DNA of 64,000 bases from Mycosarcoma maydis (lineage: Eukaryota; Basidiomycota; Ustilaginomycetes; Ustilaginales), in contig NC_026495.1 of the NCBI RefSeq assembly GCF_000328475.2, positions 248,001 through 312,000 of the forward strand. Reading direction: 5' to 3'. Shown piece by piece: positions 11,146-22,863 of the stretch (its first letter is position 1; every line of letters starts with the position of its first letter). The notes under the pieces were generated by a model, which made no database searches, had not been told where the DNA came from, and saw only the letters and a program-made list of their open reading frames with translations. The position numbers were made by a program, and so were the translations under genes.

Positions 11146-12036
11146 ATGACCAAACTCGTGTTATCAGCATCTAATTCGGAGCTGCTCCAACAGCTGGCAT
11201 GGGAGTGTGGGTCGGATCTACATGCTTTGCAGTCACTCAAGGCAGCTCTACGAGATCAACCGGAAGAACCGAAAATGACAGCCGATAGTCCGGCTATTCC
11301 GACCACCACTGCATCCTCTGCTTCGGCAGCTCCGATCGTGCTTGATCATTCTGTGCTCATCCATGTCGCATCTTGGGCGTACAGCACTCCCAAACCAAAG
11401 CAGACAGTGGTAGACCCAGTCAAACTCAAATTGTCCTCTTTGGTCACAGGCTCACACGTCTACATTCCCCCAAAACCCATCTTTCAGCGGTCCAAACAGC
11501 TTGAAGACTCGTTGGCAGCCATTCGAAAGGCACAGGAAGAGGCTGAGTATCTACGCATCTCTTCCTCCACCCTCAACTCCTCTTCGGCTTACAAAATTCC
11601 CACGTCGTACGTCAACATTGCTGGCGTAGACCCGACCCTTTCCCTCAACCAACGTATAACATCACACACCGCGTCTCCCCATCTCTTTTGTCGAATCGGA
11701 TCACGGCAAGAAGAGGAACAAGCCTGGAAAGATGCCCAACGTCAACTCAGCGTGATTCTCAACATCTTTCTATCAACATTGGCCACTGCTACCGCAGCAT
11801 GGTGGGCAAGTGGAAACGCGAGTGTGCCTAACAAGGTGCTGACGAGCATGCTGGTAGGGCTAATTACGGCGGTAGCGGAGATCGTGCTGTACAGCAGGTA
11901 CAGCTCATATGTCAAGGAGAGTAAGAAGATCAAACATCACAGAATGAAAGGCTCTGATCTTAAGGTCGGAGTGGGAGAGTTCAGACCGTTGCAATTGGAC
12001 AGAGGTTCTGGGTTTGGGTCAAAGGGTGGAACTTAA
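11146..12036 (+). CDS. Vma12/TMEM199-like V-ATPase assembly factor
   Basis: About 296 aa from the ATG at 11146; the frame is open back to 11035, but the MTKLVLSASNSELLQQ start fits the family better. Vma12 (Vph2) proteins are ER membrane factors that help assemble the Vo sector of the vacuolar H+-ATPase. The hallmarks are visible. YIPPKPIFQRSKQLEDSLAAI matches the conserved PPKP segment followed by a charged helix containing AQEEAEYLR. Then come two transmembrane segments, ILNIFLSTLATATAAWWAS and VLTSMLVGLITAVAEIVLYS, near the C-terminus, ending in a basic cytosolic tail. Size is close to the family norm. Its divergent neighbour is UPA2 and it is convergent with the DUF89 gene. The family call is by motif and topology; no alignment was run. 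Confidence 0.75.
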   Translation: MTKLVLSASNSELLQQLAWECGSDLHALQSLKAALRDQPEEPKMTADSPAIPTTTASSASAAPIVLDHSVLIHVASWAYSTPKPKQTVVDPVKLKLSSLVTGSHVYIPPKPIFQRSKQLEDSLAAIRKAQEEAEYLRISSSTLNSSSAYKIPTSYVNIAGVDPTLSLNQRITSHTASPHLFCRIGSRQEEEQAWKDAQRQLSVILNIFLSTLATATAAWWASGNASVPNKVLTSMLVGLITAVAEIVLYSRYSSYVKESKKIKHHRMKGSDLKVGVGEFRPLQLDRGSGFGSKGGT

Positions 12037-12204
12037 TTGACACTGTCTACAAAGGAAGAACCGTCATGACAACTGCACAGACTGCATCGCGCCATGACAA
12101 GGAAAATGCATGACATTCATAATTACAATTCATTCTTGTAAGACTGTCTCTTCGCTTGATCTACAACCTGTCATTCCTTTCACGTTTTACGCTCGCTCGC
12201 GCCA

Positions 12205-14031
12205 TCACTTGTCTTGTGGGCAATGCTGGACCACAGCATACTTTCCTGATACTCTCCATTTTGGGTCTGCGGCAACCACCTCGGCTTCTTGTCCAGGCTT
12301 GAGTCCAACACATACGTCCGCCTTATTGGTTCGAAGGGCCAGAATCTCAATCGTGCCGGCGAGCGGTCCCAAAGCCTCGCGGAAACTCGTATCCGACTTC
12401 CATGTGGCGTCGGAAGTAAGCTTGCGGTAGTTGAGATCGCCCTTGAAGATAACAAGGTCACTCTTGGTCGCCAACTCCTGGTGCAGCTCAGGAGCGTAAT
12501 AAGCCATGTTGGCGTATGAGACGGGCTGCGTCCAGAAACCGTTGGCTGCACCGGTATCGGCTCCGAGAGGAGTGTCGAGGGGAACAGAAAGCTTGAAACG
12601 GCCATCTTCCATGTACTTCATCCACCTCCTGACCATTGCCTGGACTGGAGTCTGCGAAGACGGTGTTTCGTCCTTGACTGTGGTCGATCGACCTCGGCCA
12701 TGTCGCTCGTCACCTTCATCGTGGATCGAAAGCGACGAGAAACGAGAGCTGTCCATGACGTACGATCTCGAAGGAGAGATGGTCTGCGAGCGCGCGTTCT
12801 TGAAGTAAGCTGGGTCCATCTGGAAGCTGCGGCTACCAGCAGGAGCACGCCCACGTCCCGTCGAATCGACGCTGCCGTCCCGAGCCTGAAGGTGCAGACT
12901 TCCTGGAGGGTGAGGAGAGCGACCACGCTCCGAGCTGTCCGCCATCTGCAGAGAACGAGAGCCAGCAGGCTGTGCGCCCTGCCCACCACCGGAGGCGCTG
13001 TACGAGTATTTGCTCGGGTCAGCCTGCAAATCACGGCTTCGACTCACGCTGCGGTGTCGGTCCTGACCGGCATCCTCCTGTCGTGCGAAGAAGCTCGGCT
13101 CAAGCAGCGACTCGACCGTGTGTCGGAAGTCGGACGGCGTGACATCCGACACGAACCAGGGCATGTTTTTGGGGTGAAACACCACTTGCTCAACGTGAGG
13201 CGTCGTAAGCAACCAGTCGGCAAAGATCATGTCCGTCACCAGCTCAAAGCCAGCATTGTCGAGCACAATGTCGACTCGTCCACCTGTAAGTGACGAAATC
13301 TTCTTCCAAGCCTGGTCGAGGTCGTTGGCGAGGATGAACTTGCTGCGCGCTTGCTGCTGCTCCCGGCCTGTGGTCTGAAGAGCTTGCAGATCGGCGTACG
13401 AGAGGTTGGTGAGCAGACTGAGATCAGTGGCATTGCCCCACAGCGACATTTGCGCCATCTCGTGGAAGAGGATCTCACGTCCTTCAGGAGTCGATTCGGG
13501 GCCTTTGTCCGATGAGAGCGACTTGGCCACTAGCTCCTCGATGGTCACAGCGAGCGCACTGATGGCAGTGCCAGAGCTTTTGAACGTGTCGAGCTTGGTC
13601 TTGGAGAAGGGATCGTACTGCTTCCAATGCTCGCTACGCGCAAAGAAGCTCCTCAGAAGACGATAGAGGTAGCACTCACAGAACAGCCAAGGTGCTGTAA
13701 ACCAGGTCCACTTTTCCTTATCGATGGTCGTGTCGAAAAGCTCAGTCGAGGGGCCATGATCGGCATCCTCACCTCCAATGACACGAATGGGCTCGAGTGG
13801 ACGATCACGGCTCATATCATGCTTGAGCGCAGCCACCTTTTCGATGATCTTTTTTCCCTCTTCGATTTTTGCCGACTGATTGGTCCGCGAGTATGAGAGC
13901 GCATGGTTGGCACTGTAAATACCATCGATTACTTGGGTTAGAATGGCAGGCCAGCGGTGGACAGTGGATTCGTATGCGAAGCTCGACTTGTCCTGAGCCG
14001 ACGATGGCGGTACAGGAGGAGACCAGACCAT
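12205..14031 (-). CDS. DUF89 / ARMT1-type metal-dependent phosphatase
   Basis: 608 aa, single exon. The N-terminus (SSFAYESTVHRWPAILTQVID) and the metal-site segment DIVLDNAGFELVTD (Asp258, Asn259, Asp267) match subfamily III of DUF89, the group of human ARMT1 and yeast YMR027W. These are described as divalent-metal damage-control phosphatases acting on sugar phosphates. KGDLNYRKL near residue 530 is the conserved Asp/Asn-Arg-Lys segment at the other side of the site. Between the two halves, residues ~324-461 form a Ser/Arg/Gly-rich insertion with degenerate repeats of the form SRSLQMADS or SRSFQMDPA, which the core family lacks. It is convergent with the VMA12-like gene, 168 bp away. Family confidence is high; the physiological substrate is unknown. 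Confidence 0.85.
   Translation of the reverse strand: MVWSPPVPPSSAQDKSSFAYESTVHRWPAILTQVIDGIYSANHALSYSRTNQSAKIEEGKKIIEKVAALKHDMSRDRPLEPIRVIGGEDADHGPSTELFDTTIDKEKWTWFTAPWLFCECYLYRLLRSFFARSEHWKQYDPFSKTKLDTFKSSGTAISALAVTIEELVAKSLSSDKGPESTPEGREILFHEMAQMSLWGNATDLSLLTNLSYADLQALQTTGREQQQARSKFILANDLDQAWKKISSLTGGRVDIVLDNAGFELVTDMIFADWLLTTPHVEQVVFHPKNMPWFVSDVTPSDFRHTVESLLEPSFFARQEDAGQDRHRSVSRSRDLQADPSKYSYSASGGGQGAQPAGSRSLQMADSSERGRSPHPPGSLHLQARDGSVDSTGRGRAPAGSRSFQMDPAYFKNARSQTISPSRSYVMDSSRFSSLSIHDEGDERHGRGRSTTVKDETPSSQTPVQAMVRRWMKYMEDGRFKLSVPLDTPLGADTGAANGFWTQPVSYANMAYYAPELHQELATKSDLVIFKGDLNYRKLTSDATWKSDTSFREALGPLAGTIEILALRTNKADVCVGLKPGQEAEVVAADPKWRVSGKYAVVQHCPQDK
12649..13062 (-). repeat. Degenerate SRSxQM(A)D peptide repeats inside the DUF89 protein
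   Basis: Five or six related segments (SRDLQADPS, SRSLQMADS, GSLHLQARD, SRSFQMDPA, SRSYVMDSS) spaced 15-35 residues apart in an otherwise disordered Ser/Arg-rich insertion. Confidence 0.6.
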
Positions 14032-15025
14032 CTTGAAAAGGCGGCGACTGTGGTCAAGGCACTGATATGGAATGGGAGACTTGTGGGAGACTTGAAGAGG
14101 TTGTTCGACGCTTGTGAACTCAGCGAGGATCGGAGAATGAGGTGGTGGTCGTGACGGTAGCCATGACTATAGTGATGACGGATGAGAGATTGAGCTCCAC
14201 TGATTGGTTGTAGGCACTTGCGAGTTGATCTGACCGCAGCAGTAGCGTCACGAGGCCAGATGCAGGCTCGTGCGTCAAATTCGTGATTAACGTATAGGTA
14301 GGGCCACTCGTGACTGCAGTCACGAATTCACAATTGGGCAATGAGAAGCTTACGAAGAAACGTGGACTTGCATGTTGCAAAAGAGTCACGAGTCACGAAT
14401 CACGAATCACGATTTTCACGATTCACGATTGTGACGGGCAGGTCGGAAAAGTGCAAGGTCACATGTTGCCTGAACTAGAATTTCACCGGTCCGTAGCCAA
14501 AAGAGCCAGCCCCATTCGACACGGCAAGCTCCGCATGCCGCTCGCAGTTTCATCCCATCTCTGTGCCTCTTTCTGCAAGTGGTGGCTCCTCATATACCCC
14601 GCCCAGAGATTGCTGCCGAGGAGACAAGGGTGGCACACACTCACCACAGGTACAGTTACGAGTATATTGTGCGAGCATGCCCCAGTTTCTTCCTCACTCG
14701 AGTTTTCTGGCCTTTATTCTGTCTGCATTTACGGTCAACGGCATCCCGGCAATATATCAAACTTAGTGTTGATGGTACTTCATAAACCCTGCTCCCTCCT
14801 ACCTGCCCAGTCGTCGCAAAGATGGTCTCAATTGCTTTGGTATCATCGGCCCTCATTAAAGCTTTTCCCTGTTCATCGCAAATGGACACCCTTCCGGGAT
14901 TCAATTCGAAAGCGAGGATGCCGCCACGTCAAGTTACTTGAATTGCAGTCACGTCACACAGATACGATATCGCCAATAGAGCATGGAACAGGTCAATGGT
15001 TTGTTGTAGCCGGAAAAGCCGGCAT
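14032..15025. other. Intergenic region upstream of the DUF89 gene
   Basis: This stretch holds the heptamer array 14383-14436 and a related motif near 14278. A 247-codon plus-strand ORF (14310-15053) shows no domain and begins in the repeat array, so I do not annotate it. Confidence 0.5.
14383..14436. repeat. Heptamer array, one of the longest
   Basis: About seven consecutive units running from GAGTCACGAGTCACGA (ACTC type) into AATCACGAATCACGATT (ATTC type), then a spaced TTCACGATTCACGATT. Both sequence subtypes adjoin within one array. Confidence 0.85.
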
Positions 15026-17842
15026 TCAACTCATACCAGCACCGCTCGGATGACCTAGGTGGCACATCCAAATTCGCGTCTTGTACAGTCGGAATAACTC
15101 CTTGACAAGATCTCGAAAGTCGACGCGCATCGACGCCGTATAGTAGAACGTGAGCTTGCGCCTGTCCCACTGCATCTCAGCAGCTACCACGCTCATCGGT
15201 AATCCTCGTTGCATCACTTTCGAGATGCACAGCTGCAGAGCTCGCTCCTCGTCCTGTGCCTTGGAAAAGAGCGTGCTTGTGTCGGCGGCAGTAGCTTTGG
15301 TGAAGAGCCGCTTGGGGTTGATGGTGCGCATTGGACGGGTGGAAGCGATGCTCGAACCGCCAGATGCTATCGTCGCACCCGTGGTCGAAGGGGGAGAGCC
15401 GCTTCGACCCGAAGCGTTCGACAACGTCTCATCGCTTACATGAGCTCCACTGAGCTGGCCACCAGCTCCTACCACCGCCGTGCCGATCGTCAGATCCGAC
15501 TGATGCGCAAGGAATGCTTGTACCTGCTCGACCGTGATGCTGTCGTTGACCACTGTGCCAAGATCTTTGCCTCGATCGGCTTCTACAATGACCAAGTCAC
15601 CGCGTTGAATGGACTCGCCATTGCAGTTCGAGGGCGAAGACGACGGTGACGTCGAACGGAAGAATAGATCTGTGCGTCCTTGCTTGAACTCGACTATATA
15701 GAGTGGCGTGTCCTTCGACAGGCTCGAGAGCGGCACTCCCTTGCCGAGATCTTGCAGCTCTCCGGCTGTGCCTGCGCTGGAAAGTGGTCCACCGGCTGCT
15801 CCACTACCCATCATGCCACCGGGCGGCCCCATCGAAGACGGCGGCATGGGTCCCAGTGCTGCCAGGCTAGAAAAAGTCAAGTCGTTCTGCGAGCTAGACA
15901 TGGGTGTCATCGGATTGGCGCCGCCAAAGCCAAGTGGCGGCTGTGGCAGCGGGAGAAAAGCGGGAACGCCCGCCATCTGCGGCATGAGACGACCGCCTTG
16001 CACTGCAACGACGGCAGGCGGAGGAAAACTATAGGCAGGCGTGTCATTCAGGCCGACAACCGTAGAGCTACCACCACTGCCGAACTGGTCTCGTGGCAAG
16101 GATGCAAGCGGCTGCGAAGCTGTGAACGATTTGGCCTGAGCTGACAGGCCGCGACCCGTGCCAGGACTGTTCGCAGCTGTATCGCCGCGGGCACCGGCGG
16201 GGGACGTTCCAGGACTTGCGCGCACGGTGCGGGTGCCTTCCAACTGGTTGTCAAAGATTGAGGCGACGCCAGCTGCACGAGGGCGTCCTCGCACATCGCC
16301 TTCGCCAATCGACATCTGACGGAGCTGCCTCGTCATCTCGGCCAGTGTGCGTTGGCCATCGCCTGGGGAGAGCGCTGCCATCTGCGAAGGCGTCATCTGG
16401 TCCCAGCTGGCTGAGAGACTCTCTTTGCCGCCGCGAGAAGCACGAATCTGCGTTGAATCGGCCAAGCCGATCGATCTTGCGTCGAAACTGCCAAAGCCAC
16501 CTGTGTCAGTGGCTGATGGCATTGACGCGGCCTGTGCGCTAGCGTTCGTCGCACTGTCACCAGACAGGTCCGAGCGTCGCATGCCGTATGGCGACGTCGG
16601 CTCAGGACCATAGTCGCCGGCGAGATCGTCCATGGACAAAGCCAAGCTGCTGCCTGCAAAAGGATTGAAGCCCGGAAAGACATTACTGACGCTGCGATCT
16701 CGTCCGTGGCCTAGAGCACGGGTCCATACTCCCTCTTTGCAGACGCCGGTAGAATTACCACCCCGACCATTGTCGTGCTGAGCATAGGTTCCAACTACAT
16801 CAAAGCCAATGGCGCGTCGATGGCCTCCAATGACGCCAGCAGACTCGCGAACCGGGCCCGTTCCCGCGACAGAGTGACGTCGAGACTCGGTACCAGCGGC
16901 AGGACGCTGCACTTCTTCGTCATTACCTGCGATCGGTGCCTCGGGATAGCTCGATAGCTCTGGAAGGTCGGGTGTCGCACCAAATGGCGAGGAAGTATTG
17001 TGAAAGCTGGAGCGCGACGTGCGTAGCGAATGGTCAGAGAAGTCGAGACCAAGATCATGAAAACCGGCAGGCGAGCTCAAAAACGGCGAAGGTGATGCAG
17101 GCTCTTGTACGTTGCGGACGTACGAAGCGGAAAAGCCGCGCTGCAGCGACGGAAATGGCCTTGGCGGAATGCCGGAGTTGGAAGTGGCGCTACTGGTCAG
17201 CGCGTCGGTATTGGGGCCTTCCCAGATGGTTCGAGAAGAGACCACTGAAGCAGGCGCGATTCGTCCGGCAGCGTTGCTGGTCCATCGATCCACAAAGGGA
17301 CCGCCGCTGCTGTGAAGGGCAAGAGCGGCAGCGCTGGAGGCCGAACGATGACGCGAGGCACGCATCGCTTGCTCCATGTGGGAATAGGATTGGTTTGCAT
17401 CGAAGCCCAGCGTGGAGCCACGTCGACTCTCGGAGAAGGCCGGTCCTTCTTCCTGCATTGTCGCAAGGATGCCACCCGACCTAGCTGCTAGAGACGAACG
17501 TGCCTCCTGAGAGCTGTCGAGCGGATGGGGAGAACGGGCGACACCAGCGCGACTGAGAGAAGCCTGCTGTTCAGAGCGACTCTGGGATTGGCTGGTGGAC
17601 AGATCGAGTTTGAGTCCAGACGGAGGCATCGATGCGCCGTCCACCGACGTAGCGGGCGAAGTTCCATGTCTCGCGTCGTCGCCGTTGAGCGAGGCCGGAT
17701 GCGAAGGGTTGGAAGGTGTAGGAGAGGAACCGGGCGAGCTCAAGGGTGCGTGACGTTGAGCCTCTTGCTGAGCCGTGGTGTATGGCTTTGACTCACTCAT
17801 CTGCATGGCGTGTCGATGAGCAGAATCGTACGTTTCGGTCAT
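15026..17842 (-). CDS. PSP1 C-terminal domain protein
   Basis: About 938 aa from the ATG at 17842; an open frame extends to 17992, but the extra 50 residues look like leader. The first ~750 residues are Ser/Gly/Pro-rich and disordered. The last ~190 residues carry the PSP1 C-terminal domain: LYIVEFKQGRTDLFF, RGDLVIVEADRGKDLGTVV, then KAQDEERALQLCISKVMQRGLPMSVVAAEMQWDRRKLTFYYTA and VDFRDLVKELFRLYKTRIWM. This domain occurs in yeast Psp1 and YLR177W, in kinetoplastid RBP45-type RNA-binding complexes and in bacterial YaaT. Yeast Psp1 was found as a high-copy suppressor of polymerase-alpha mutants; the biochemical function is unsettled, and RNA regulation is a reasonable inference. Upstream lies a 5.2-kb gene-free stretch. 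Confidence 0.85.
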   Translation of the reverse strand: MTETYDSAHRHAMQMSESKPYTTAQQEAQRHAPLSSPGSSPTPSNPSHPASLNGDDARHGTSPATSVDGASMPPSGLKLDLSTSQSQSRSEQQASLSRAGVARSPHPLDSSQEARSSLAARSGGILATMQEEGPAFSESRRGSTLGFDANQSYSHMEQAMRASRHRSASSAAALALHSSGGPFVDRWTSNAAGRIAPASVVSSRTIWEGPNTDALTSSATSNSGIPPRPFPSLQRGFSASYVRNVQEPASPSPFLSSPAGFHDLGLDFSDHSLRTSRSSFHNTSSPFGATPDLPELSSYPEAPIAGNDEEVQRPAAGTESRRHSVAGTGPVRESAGVIGGHRRAIGFDVVGTYAQHDNGRGGNSTGVCKEGVWTRALGHGRDRSVSNVFPGFNPFAGSSLALSMDDLAGDYGPEPTSPYGMRRSDLSGDSATNASAQAASMPSATDTGGFGSFDARSIGLADSTQIRASRGGKESLSASWDQMTPSQMAALSPGDGQRTLAEMTRQLRQMSIGEGDVRGRPRAAGVASIFDNQLEGTRTVRASPGTSPAGARGDTAANSPGTGRGLSAQAKSFTASQPLASLPRDQFGSGGSSTVVGLNDTPAYSFPPPAVVAVQGGRLMPQMAGVPAFLPLPQPPLGFGGANPMTPMSSSQNDLTFSSLAALGPMPPSSMGPPGGMMGSGAAGGPLSSAGTAGELQDLGKGVPLSSLSKDTPLYIVEFKQGRTDLFFRSTSPSSSPSNCNGESIQRGDLVIVEADRGKDLGTVVNDSITVEQVQAFLAHQSDLTIGTAVVGAGGQLSGAHVSDETLSNASGRSGSPPSTTGATIASGGSSIASTRPMRTINPKRLFTKATAADTSTLFSKAQDEERALQLCISKVMQRGLPMSVVAAEMQWDRRKLTFYYTASMRVDFRDLVKELFRLYKTRIWMCHLGHPSGAGMS

Positions 17843-20800
17843 GATGCCGACAGCTCCCTGATTAAAGAGCCAGGACACCTCGAGCTCGGTGCTGCAGAAT
17901 GAAAGGCACTTGGCGGCTCTGCGACCGCAGTGCACTACGCTGTGATCTGCAGAGGAACGCTTTGGCGCCTGTGACTGGAATGTGCCCGACACTGGAAATG
18001 TCGGTGCAACCGGGTCAACGTGCGCCTTTCGAAGTCTAGATCTAAGATCGACAAGCGTCTACGAATTTTCGAGATGACAATGTCGGCGCGGAAGCCAACG
18101 CTAACAAGGATGTAATGCAGTTCGTCGAGCCGGTGTTGTGAAGACGTTACCAGCTCACGCTTGTCGATGGCAAAGGAAAGTCACACTGCACAGAAGTGGT
18201 GTTAGAAAGTGCAATCCAACGGAAGAGCCGGCCACAGAGGGGGCGAACTCTGATGACCTACTTGGCTTGAGAACTCGGCTTTGCACGGAGAGTAGGCCAA
18301 CTGCTGAAGCAATCGAGCTCGCTCGATTGTCCACCGAATGTATTCGTGTAACTTTCTTGTCGTTGTATGTCGATCGAATCGATCGAGCCTGAGGCCAGAG
18401 AGGAATGCCTTCACAGATTTCAGGCTATCGTTATTGAGAAGGATGACGGCAAGAATGATGCATCAAGTCGATGGTAAGAGGTAATATGGGGTCAGTGGTG
18501 AACTCGAACGATATGAGCACGAACAAGACTTGAAGCTCGCTAGTGGTACGATTGGGTCGGAGAGTGGGATAAGAGACAAGCGGTGGATGAGTCAAAGGCG
18601 TTGGCGTTGGCAGCGGCGGCCAAGGCTAGGATGGCGACACTGATGGTGCCACTCAAACAAAGAGTCGCGTCTCAATGACGAGGATGAATGCAGCTGGAGA
18701 TCGTGATGGGGGATGTAGAGAGCTGAGGCCGGGTTGATATATGTCAAGGATGAGAAGGGGGAGAAGGGTGCATGAAAGTGAAGGCAAGTCCTCCGACGCA
18801 GAGCTGAGCTTCCGAGACATAGTCTTTTAAATACATTCGGAAGGCATCCCGTGCGCATTCAAGCTTTCACTGCCCCTCTCTCTGTGTAAGTGCGGAGAGA
18901 CCCTTGGCGTTCGATCGCTTCAAAAAAAGTGCATCCAAGTGATCTTGGTGCGAACAGACCTACGTGAAGCAACGGCACCGACACGGGCCGCTGAGCCGTC
19001 GCCTCAAAAAAAACCCCCCAAGGAGCAAACCAACCAAGTAATCAAAGTAAGCCAAGAGAGGCGCGGTGCAGAATAGCGCCAGGAGGGAAGATCAGCATGA
19101 GACGTGGCTCTCTTTCTAGCCAAGGTGGCCAAGGAGCCAAGGAGAGGAGAGCGCGGCTACAGGACTGTGTGCCTCATCTGAGAGCAACGTTCGCGTCGAC
19201 AGGCCATGGTCACCTTCCATCCAGTCACGTTGATTCATCGGCTGGCTGCTTGTCACGTTCTGTAACGAAGTGAGTATGCGCCGTGTGATCTCGTTCAAGG
19301 AGATGCGTGGATGAGTGATCTCGACGAGACGGGAACGGAAGCACGCGACGAGTAGCAATCACGTATGGCAAGCCAGAGCAGCAGGAAATTTCGCTGGGCT
19401 GAAATACCTTTACGATCGGCAGCTTCCATAACCCTAGCCAACATGCAGCAGCCGAACCACGGTTTCCATGTTGTCATGTGGGCGCTTGTTTGGCATTGAC
19501 GCATGCCGAAGCACGCTGACAGGCCAGGTCCCGGAAAGCTGGCTAAAGTTCGCTAATGGTGTGACAAAAAGGCGGGTTTTTTTTTTCTGGAAGCAGCACC
19601 CTTTTGCACCCTTTTGCGATGCAGATTTGGTCCAGGCGGACGTGGAGAGGGCGGAACAAGAAGAACGCGCGTGACGCACTCCACATGAAATCTGCAAAGT
19701 CATCAAGCGTCGAAATCGAGGCGACTTGTGTGACAACACGAGGTAACAGGCTCGTGATGCGGGCCCAATCGGAGCCAGAGCCAGAGATGGAAAGTCAAGA
19801 TTAATGCAACGGCGGGAAGAGCGGCAAAGGATAGCGATAGCGATTGTACCATAAACACGCTATTTGCGTCGGCCTTTTTTCGCAGCCATAGCCAGACGCC
19901 AAATCACCGAACAACGAACAACGAACAACAGAGGCGAGCATCCAAGGCAAGCGCAAAAGGCATAAAGAGAGTGGCTGTCTGGTGGGCGCAGCAGAGCTTC
20001 AGAATGCCGCTCAAATGGTCATTCACGTTGAGTTGGAGTGCTGCTGGAGTCCTGACCACAATCATCTCTGGACATGTCCCCGTGTGCTTATAAAGCAGTC
20101 AAGTGACTGGTGCAAGTAGAATGGCAGCAATCTGCACCGCTTAGCGAAGCAACCTCGTGATTCAAGTTGCCGTGATCCTTGTGAGAGCGGATCTGCCGTT
20201 AGCATGAATCTCACTGCGCTCGAGCAAGTGAAAGACAATAGCAACGGCGTAGCTTTTCACACCAGGTCTGTCGAGCTGCCGTGCTTCTGTGCTGCTGTGC
20301 TTCTGTGCCTCTTGCAACCGCTGATATGGATGTACCGATCCACTCTGTATGCAACACGAGCCAAGGCGACGCTAATGCTGTCGGCGCCATAATAAGCAGC
20401 TGAACATATTGTCTCTTTTCTGATGCCGCCTCGAGCGTTCTCGATTGATGCAGCCGCAAAACTTCTTGGTCTTTCGTTGTTGATCGAACTCACCTTTCTT
20501 TAATCTAATCCGAGGGTTTTATGATATCTTGTCGTTGGTTCTACGATCAGTTATAAGAATCACTTACAGCCGGGTACCAGTGTCGCAGTTGGGGATTGGG
20601 TTGTGCTAGGTTGTACCACAAGCTTGCAAGCTTTCTGAATCAGAGATGGATCCTGGAGGTGGCAAGGATAAGCGTTTTTACACTGGATTCCTTGTTATGT
20701 GCTGTCTGTCGGTCGTGGAAACTTCTATGTAAGTTAGCTGCAATTTGGCGTTTGCACCTCTGCTGGCTCTTACGGATCTTTTGTTTGAGACGGGCGGAAC

Positions 20801-22182
20801 TCTATTGATGCGGGATGTGTGTGTGTGTTGGGGAAGGGATCCAGAAGCAGTCGTGCAAGAGGTCTTTGAAATCAAAATATGGACTAACAGTCGATGACCG
20901 TAACCTCGTGGGGGCTGGGTCTTCCAAGGCGTCGAGCAAGTTGACAAGTACCGGCAGAAGCTCGGATACGATTGGGCTGGTTCGGCAGGTGTGAGCTTAG
21001 CTGTTGATAGAAACGGCCAGATATGGGCGGACGGGGAGGCCTACCGCATCGACCACACCGCCGGTTGAAGCGACCGGGAATTGCTCACAAGTGTATGCTA
21101 TGCCTACAAGGTCAGGCGTGCGAACAGCAACAGCCAGCAGCCTCGAAGTTTGGCAAGCGCACCTGAATGCTTGCAATCACGAATGTGGCTGGGGTGTAAA
21201 GGACCGAAAATGGGAGCGGGCAACGCTCTTACTTTTGTCGTTCTCAACAAAGATCTTGGCGAGGCGGGCCAAGGGCAGAAAAGAAAAGTGGAAAACGGCG
21301 CGCTTCCAATTCGAACCAGGTGGATGAAGCCGAAGGTCGGCCTATGTGTGCAGATGGATGGGGAGAAAGGTAAGAGAAGGGGACGATCAGGAGATGGCAG
21401 TTGCGTGGCAACGCTATAAACGCTGAGGAGCGACATGAAGTCGAGGTAACCGACGAGCAAAGCACTCTTGACTCACTAGCCTGCTCTGAGAGTGGTAAGT
21501 GGAGCGTGCTCACGCGCCTGAAATTGATCGGTTGACAGGTCGCATGTGCATCTAATCTAAGTTATCCCAGACTTTCGACTTGCCACCCCGGTTTTGAGCG
21601 TCAGCAGCTGAACACGAATCTGGGGTCCTATGTAGAGCGCCCGTCCATTTTTTCCCTCCCTTTTTGGCCCTTGCTTCTCTCGCATCATAGGAATTTACTG
21701 TAGCTGCGGGCTGCAGCTCGAATCGTGTTTGTGAGCCCCCCATGCAACTGCAGCTTAGCAGCCGCCGCCCTGTCTTGCCTGTCGAGCAAAGACAGTCGAC
21801 GAGCAATCTCAATTCCCAACGCCTTGGCTCACTTCCGCGCGCGAACGAGCGTGTTTCAAAACTGAAAGCCCGAGCAGGCCAATAGCTAGTAAGCGCTTCA
21901 TAGCTCATGCGTTGGCATCACAGGCGTCGAATTCACAACCAAGGGCGCGACCAAGCGAGTTGAGCCACGCACGGTAAGCCGCACTTAAACGGTGTCAAGC
22001 TATGTAATAGTAACAAGATTGGGTTCGATTTCTAGTTTCGCCTGCATGAAGGCTGCGGCTCATTTCACGGGACTGCGCGCACACGACCACGAATTGGCTG
22101 AGTTTCCCCACTCGGAATTGGCAGCCGAGCTGTTATTGTTGCAAACATCGCTTGCTCTTGCTCTCTATCTTTCCTCCTGGAC

Positions 22183-22200
22183 ATTCGTGATTCACGATTG
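22183..22200. repeat. Heptamer array, inverted pair
   Basis: ATTCGTGATTCACGATT: TCGTGA and TCACGA separated by one base, a near-perfect palindrome. Confidence 0.75.
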
Positions 22201-22439
22201 AAACACTAGATCAACTCGATGAAGCGATCACAGAAACAATCAGAACAAGCCAATAGATGTCCCGTGAGAACATTGCTGGACAGGATTCTGTGTATTCGTG
22301 ACTGTGCAGGCGGCAGCATGACTGGGCGACGCCACTTTGACAAGGCGCGCGCGTCATGTTCGGCGGGTGAAATGCAAAAGTGCAAAAGCCCTCAAATGGC
22401 GTTCACATATTCAGCAAAGTCACGTTTGAGGCGCCTCGC

Positions 22440-22483
22440 TCACGACGGGTGACTCGTGACTGCTATTCGGATTCAAGATTCGT
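22440..22483. repeat. Heptamer array, degenerate
   Basis: TCACGAC, then GTGACTCGTGACT, then ATTCGGATTCAAGATTCGT. ACTC-type units are followed by decayed ATTC-type units. Confidence 0.55.
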
Positions 22484-22863
22484 ACCGCGGCAAGCTCGCA
22501 GTTGGGAGCGGGACACCAGCGCAGGATGTTGCTGTCGTCAACGTAGGTGCGGACCCTAGAAAACATTCACGATTCTGTGATCTGAATGCTCTTCTTTGCA
22601 AATTTATTGAGATGATCACAGGTGCAGCACGCTCCATTTCTCACACAACGTCGACGCCACACACCCATCACCAATCGTGAATGCACTGATGATGCCTGTT
22701 GTTTACGATTCTCTCTCGGAATTTGAAATTACACTAGCTAGCCTGAGACATTGATGATGGATGGTGTTTGCCATGACTGACGCCAATGGCCACGCAACGT
22801 GATGGTGGCTTGTGTGAAGAAACGTGATTGCGTCCATGAACGAATTCATTCAGCCATGTACGG

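Noticed and set aside
14310..15053. 247-codon plus-strand ORF
   Set aside because: Begins in the heptamer array and overlaps the PSP1 stop; no recognisable sequence and no ATG context support.
17843..17992. N-terminal 50-residue extension of the PSP1-domain protein
   Set aside because: Sequence looks like translated leader, and the ATG at 17842 begins the Ser/Gln-rich region naturally.
21305..21320. GGTTCGAAT on the minus strand, possible T-loop
   Set aside because: The flanking bases do not form a T stem or acceptor stem.
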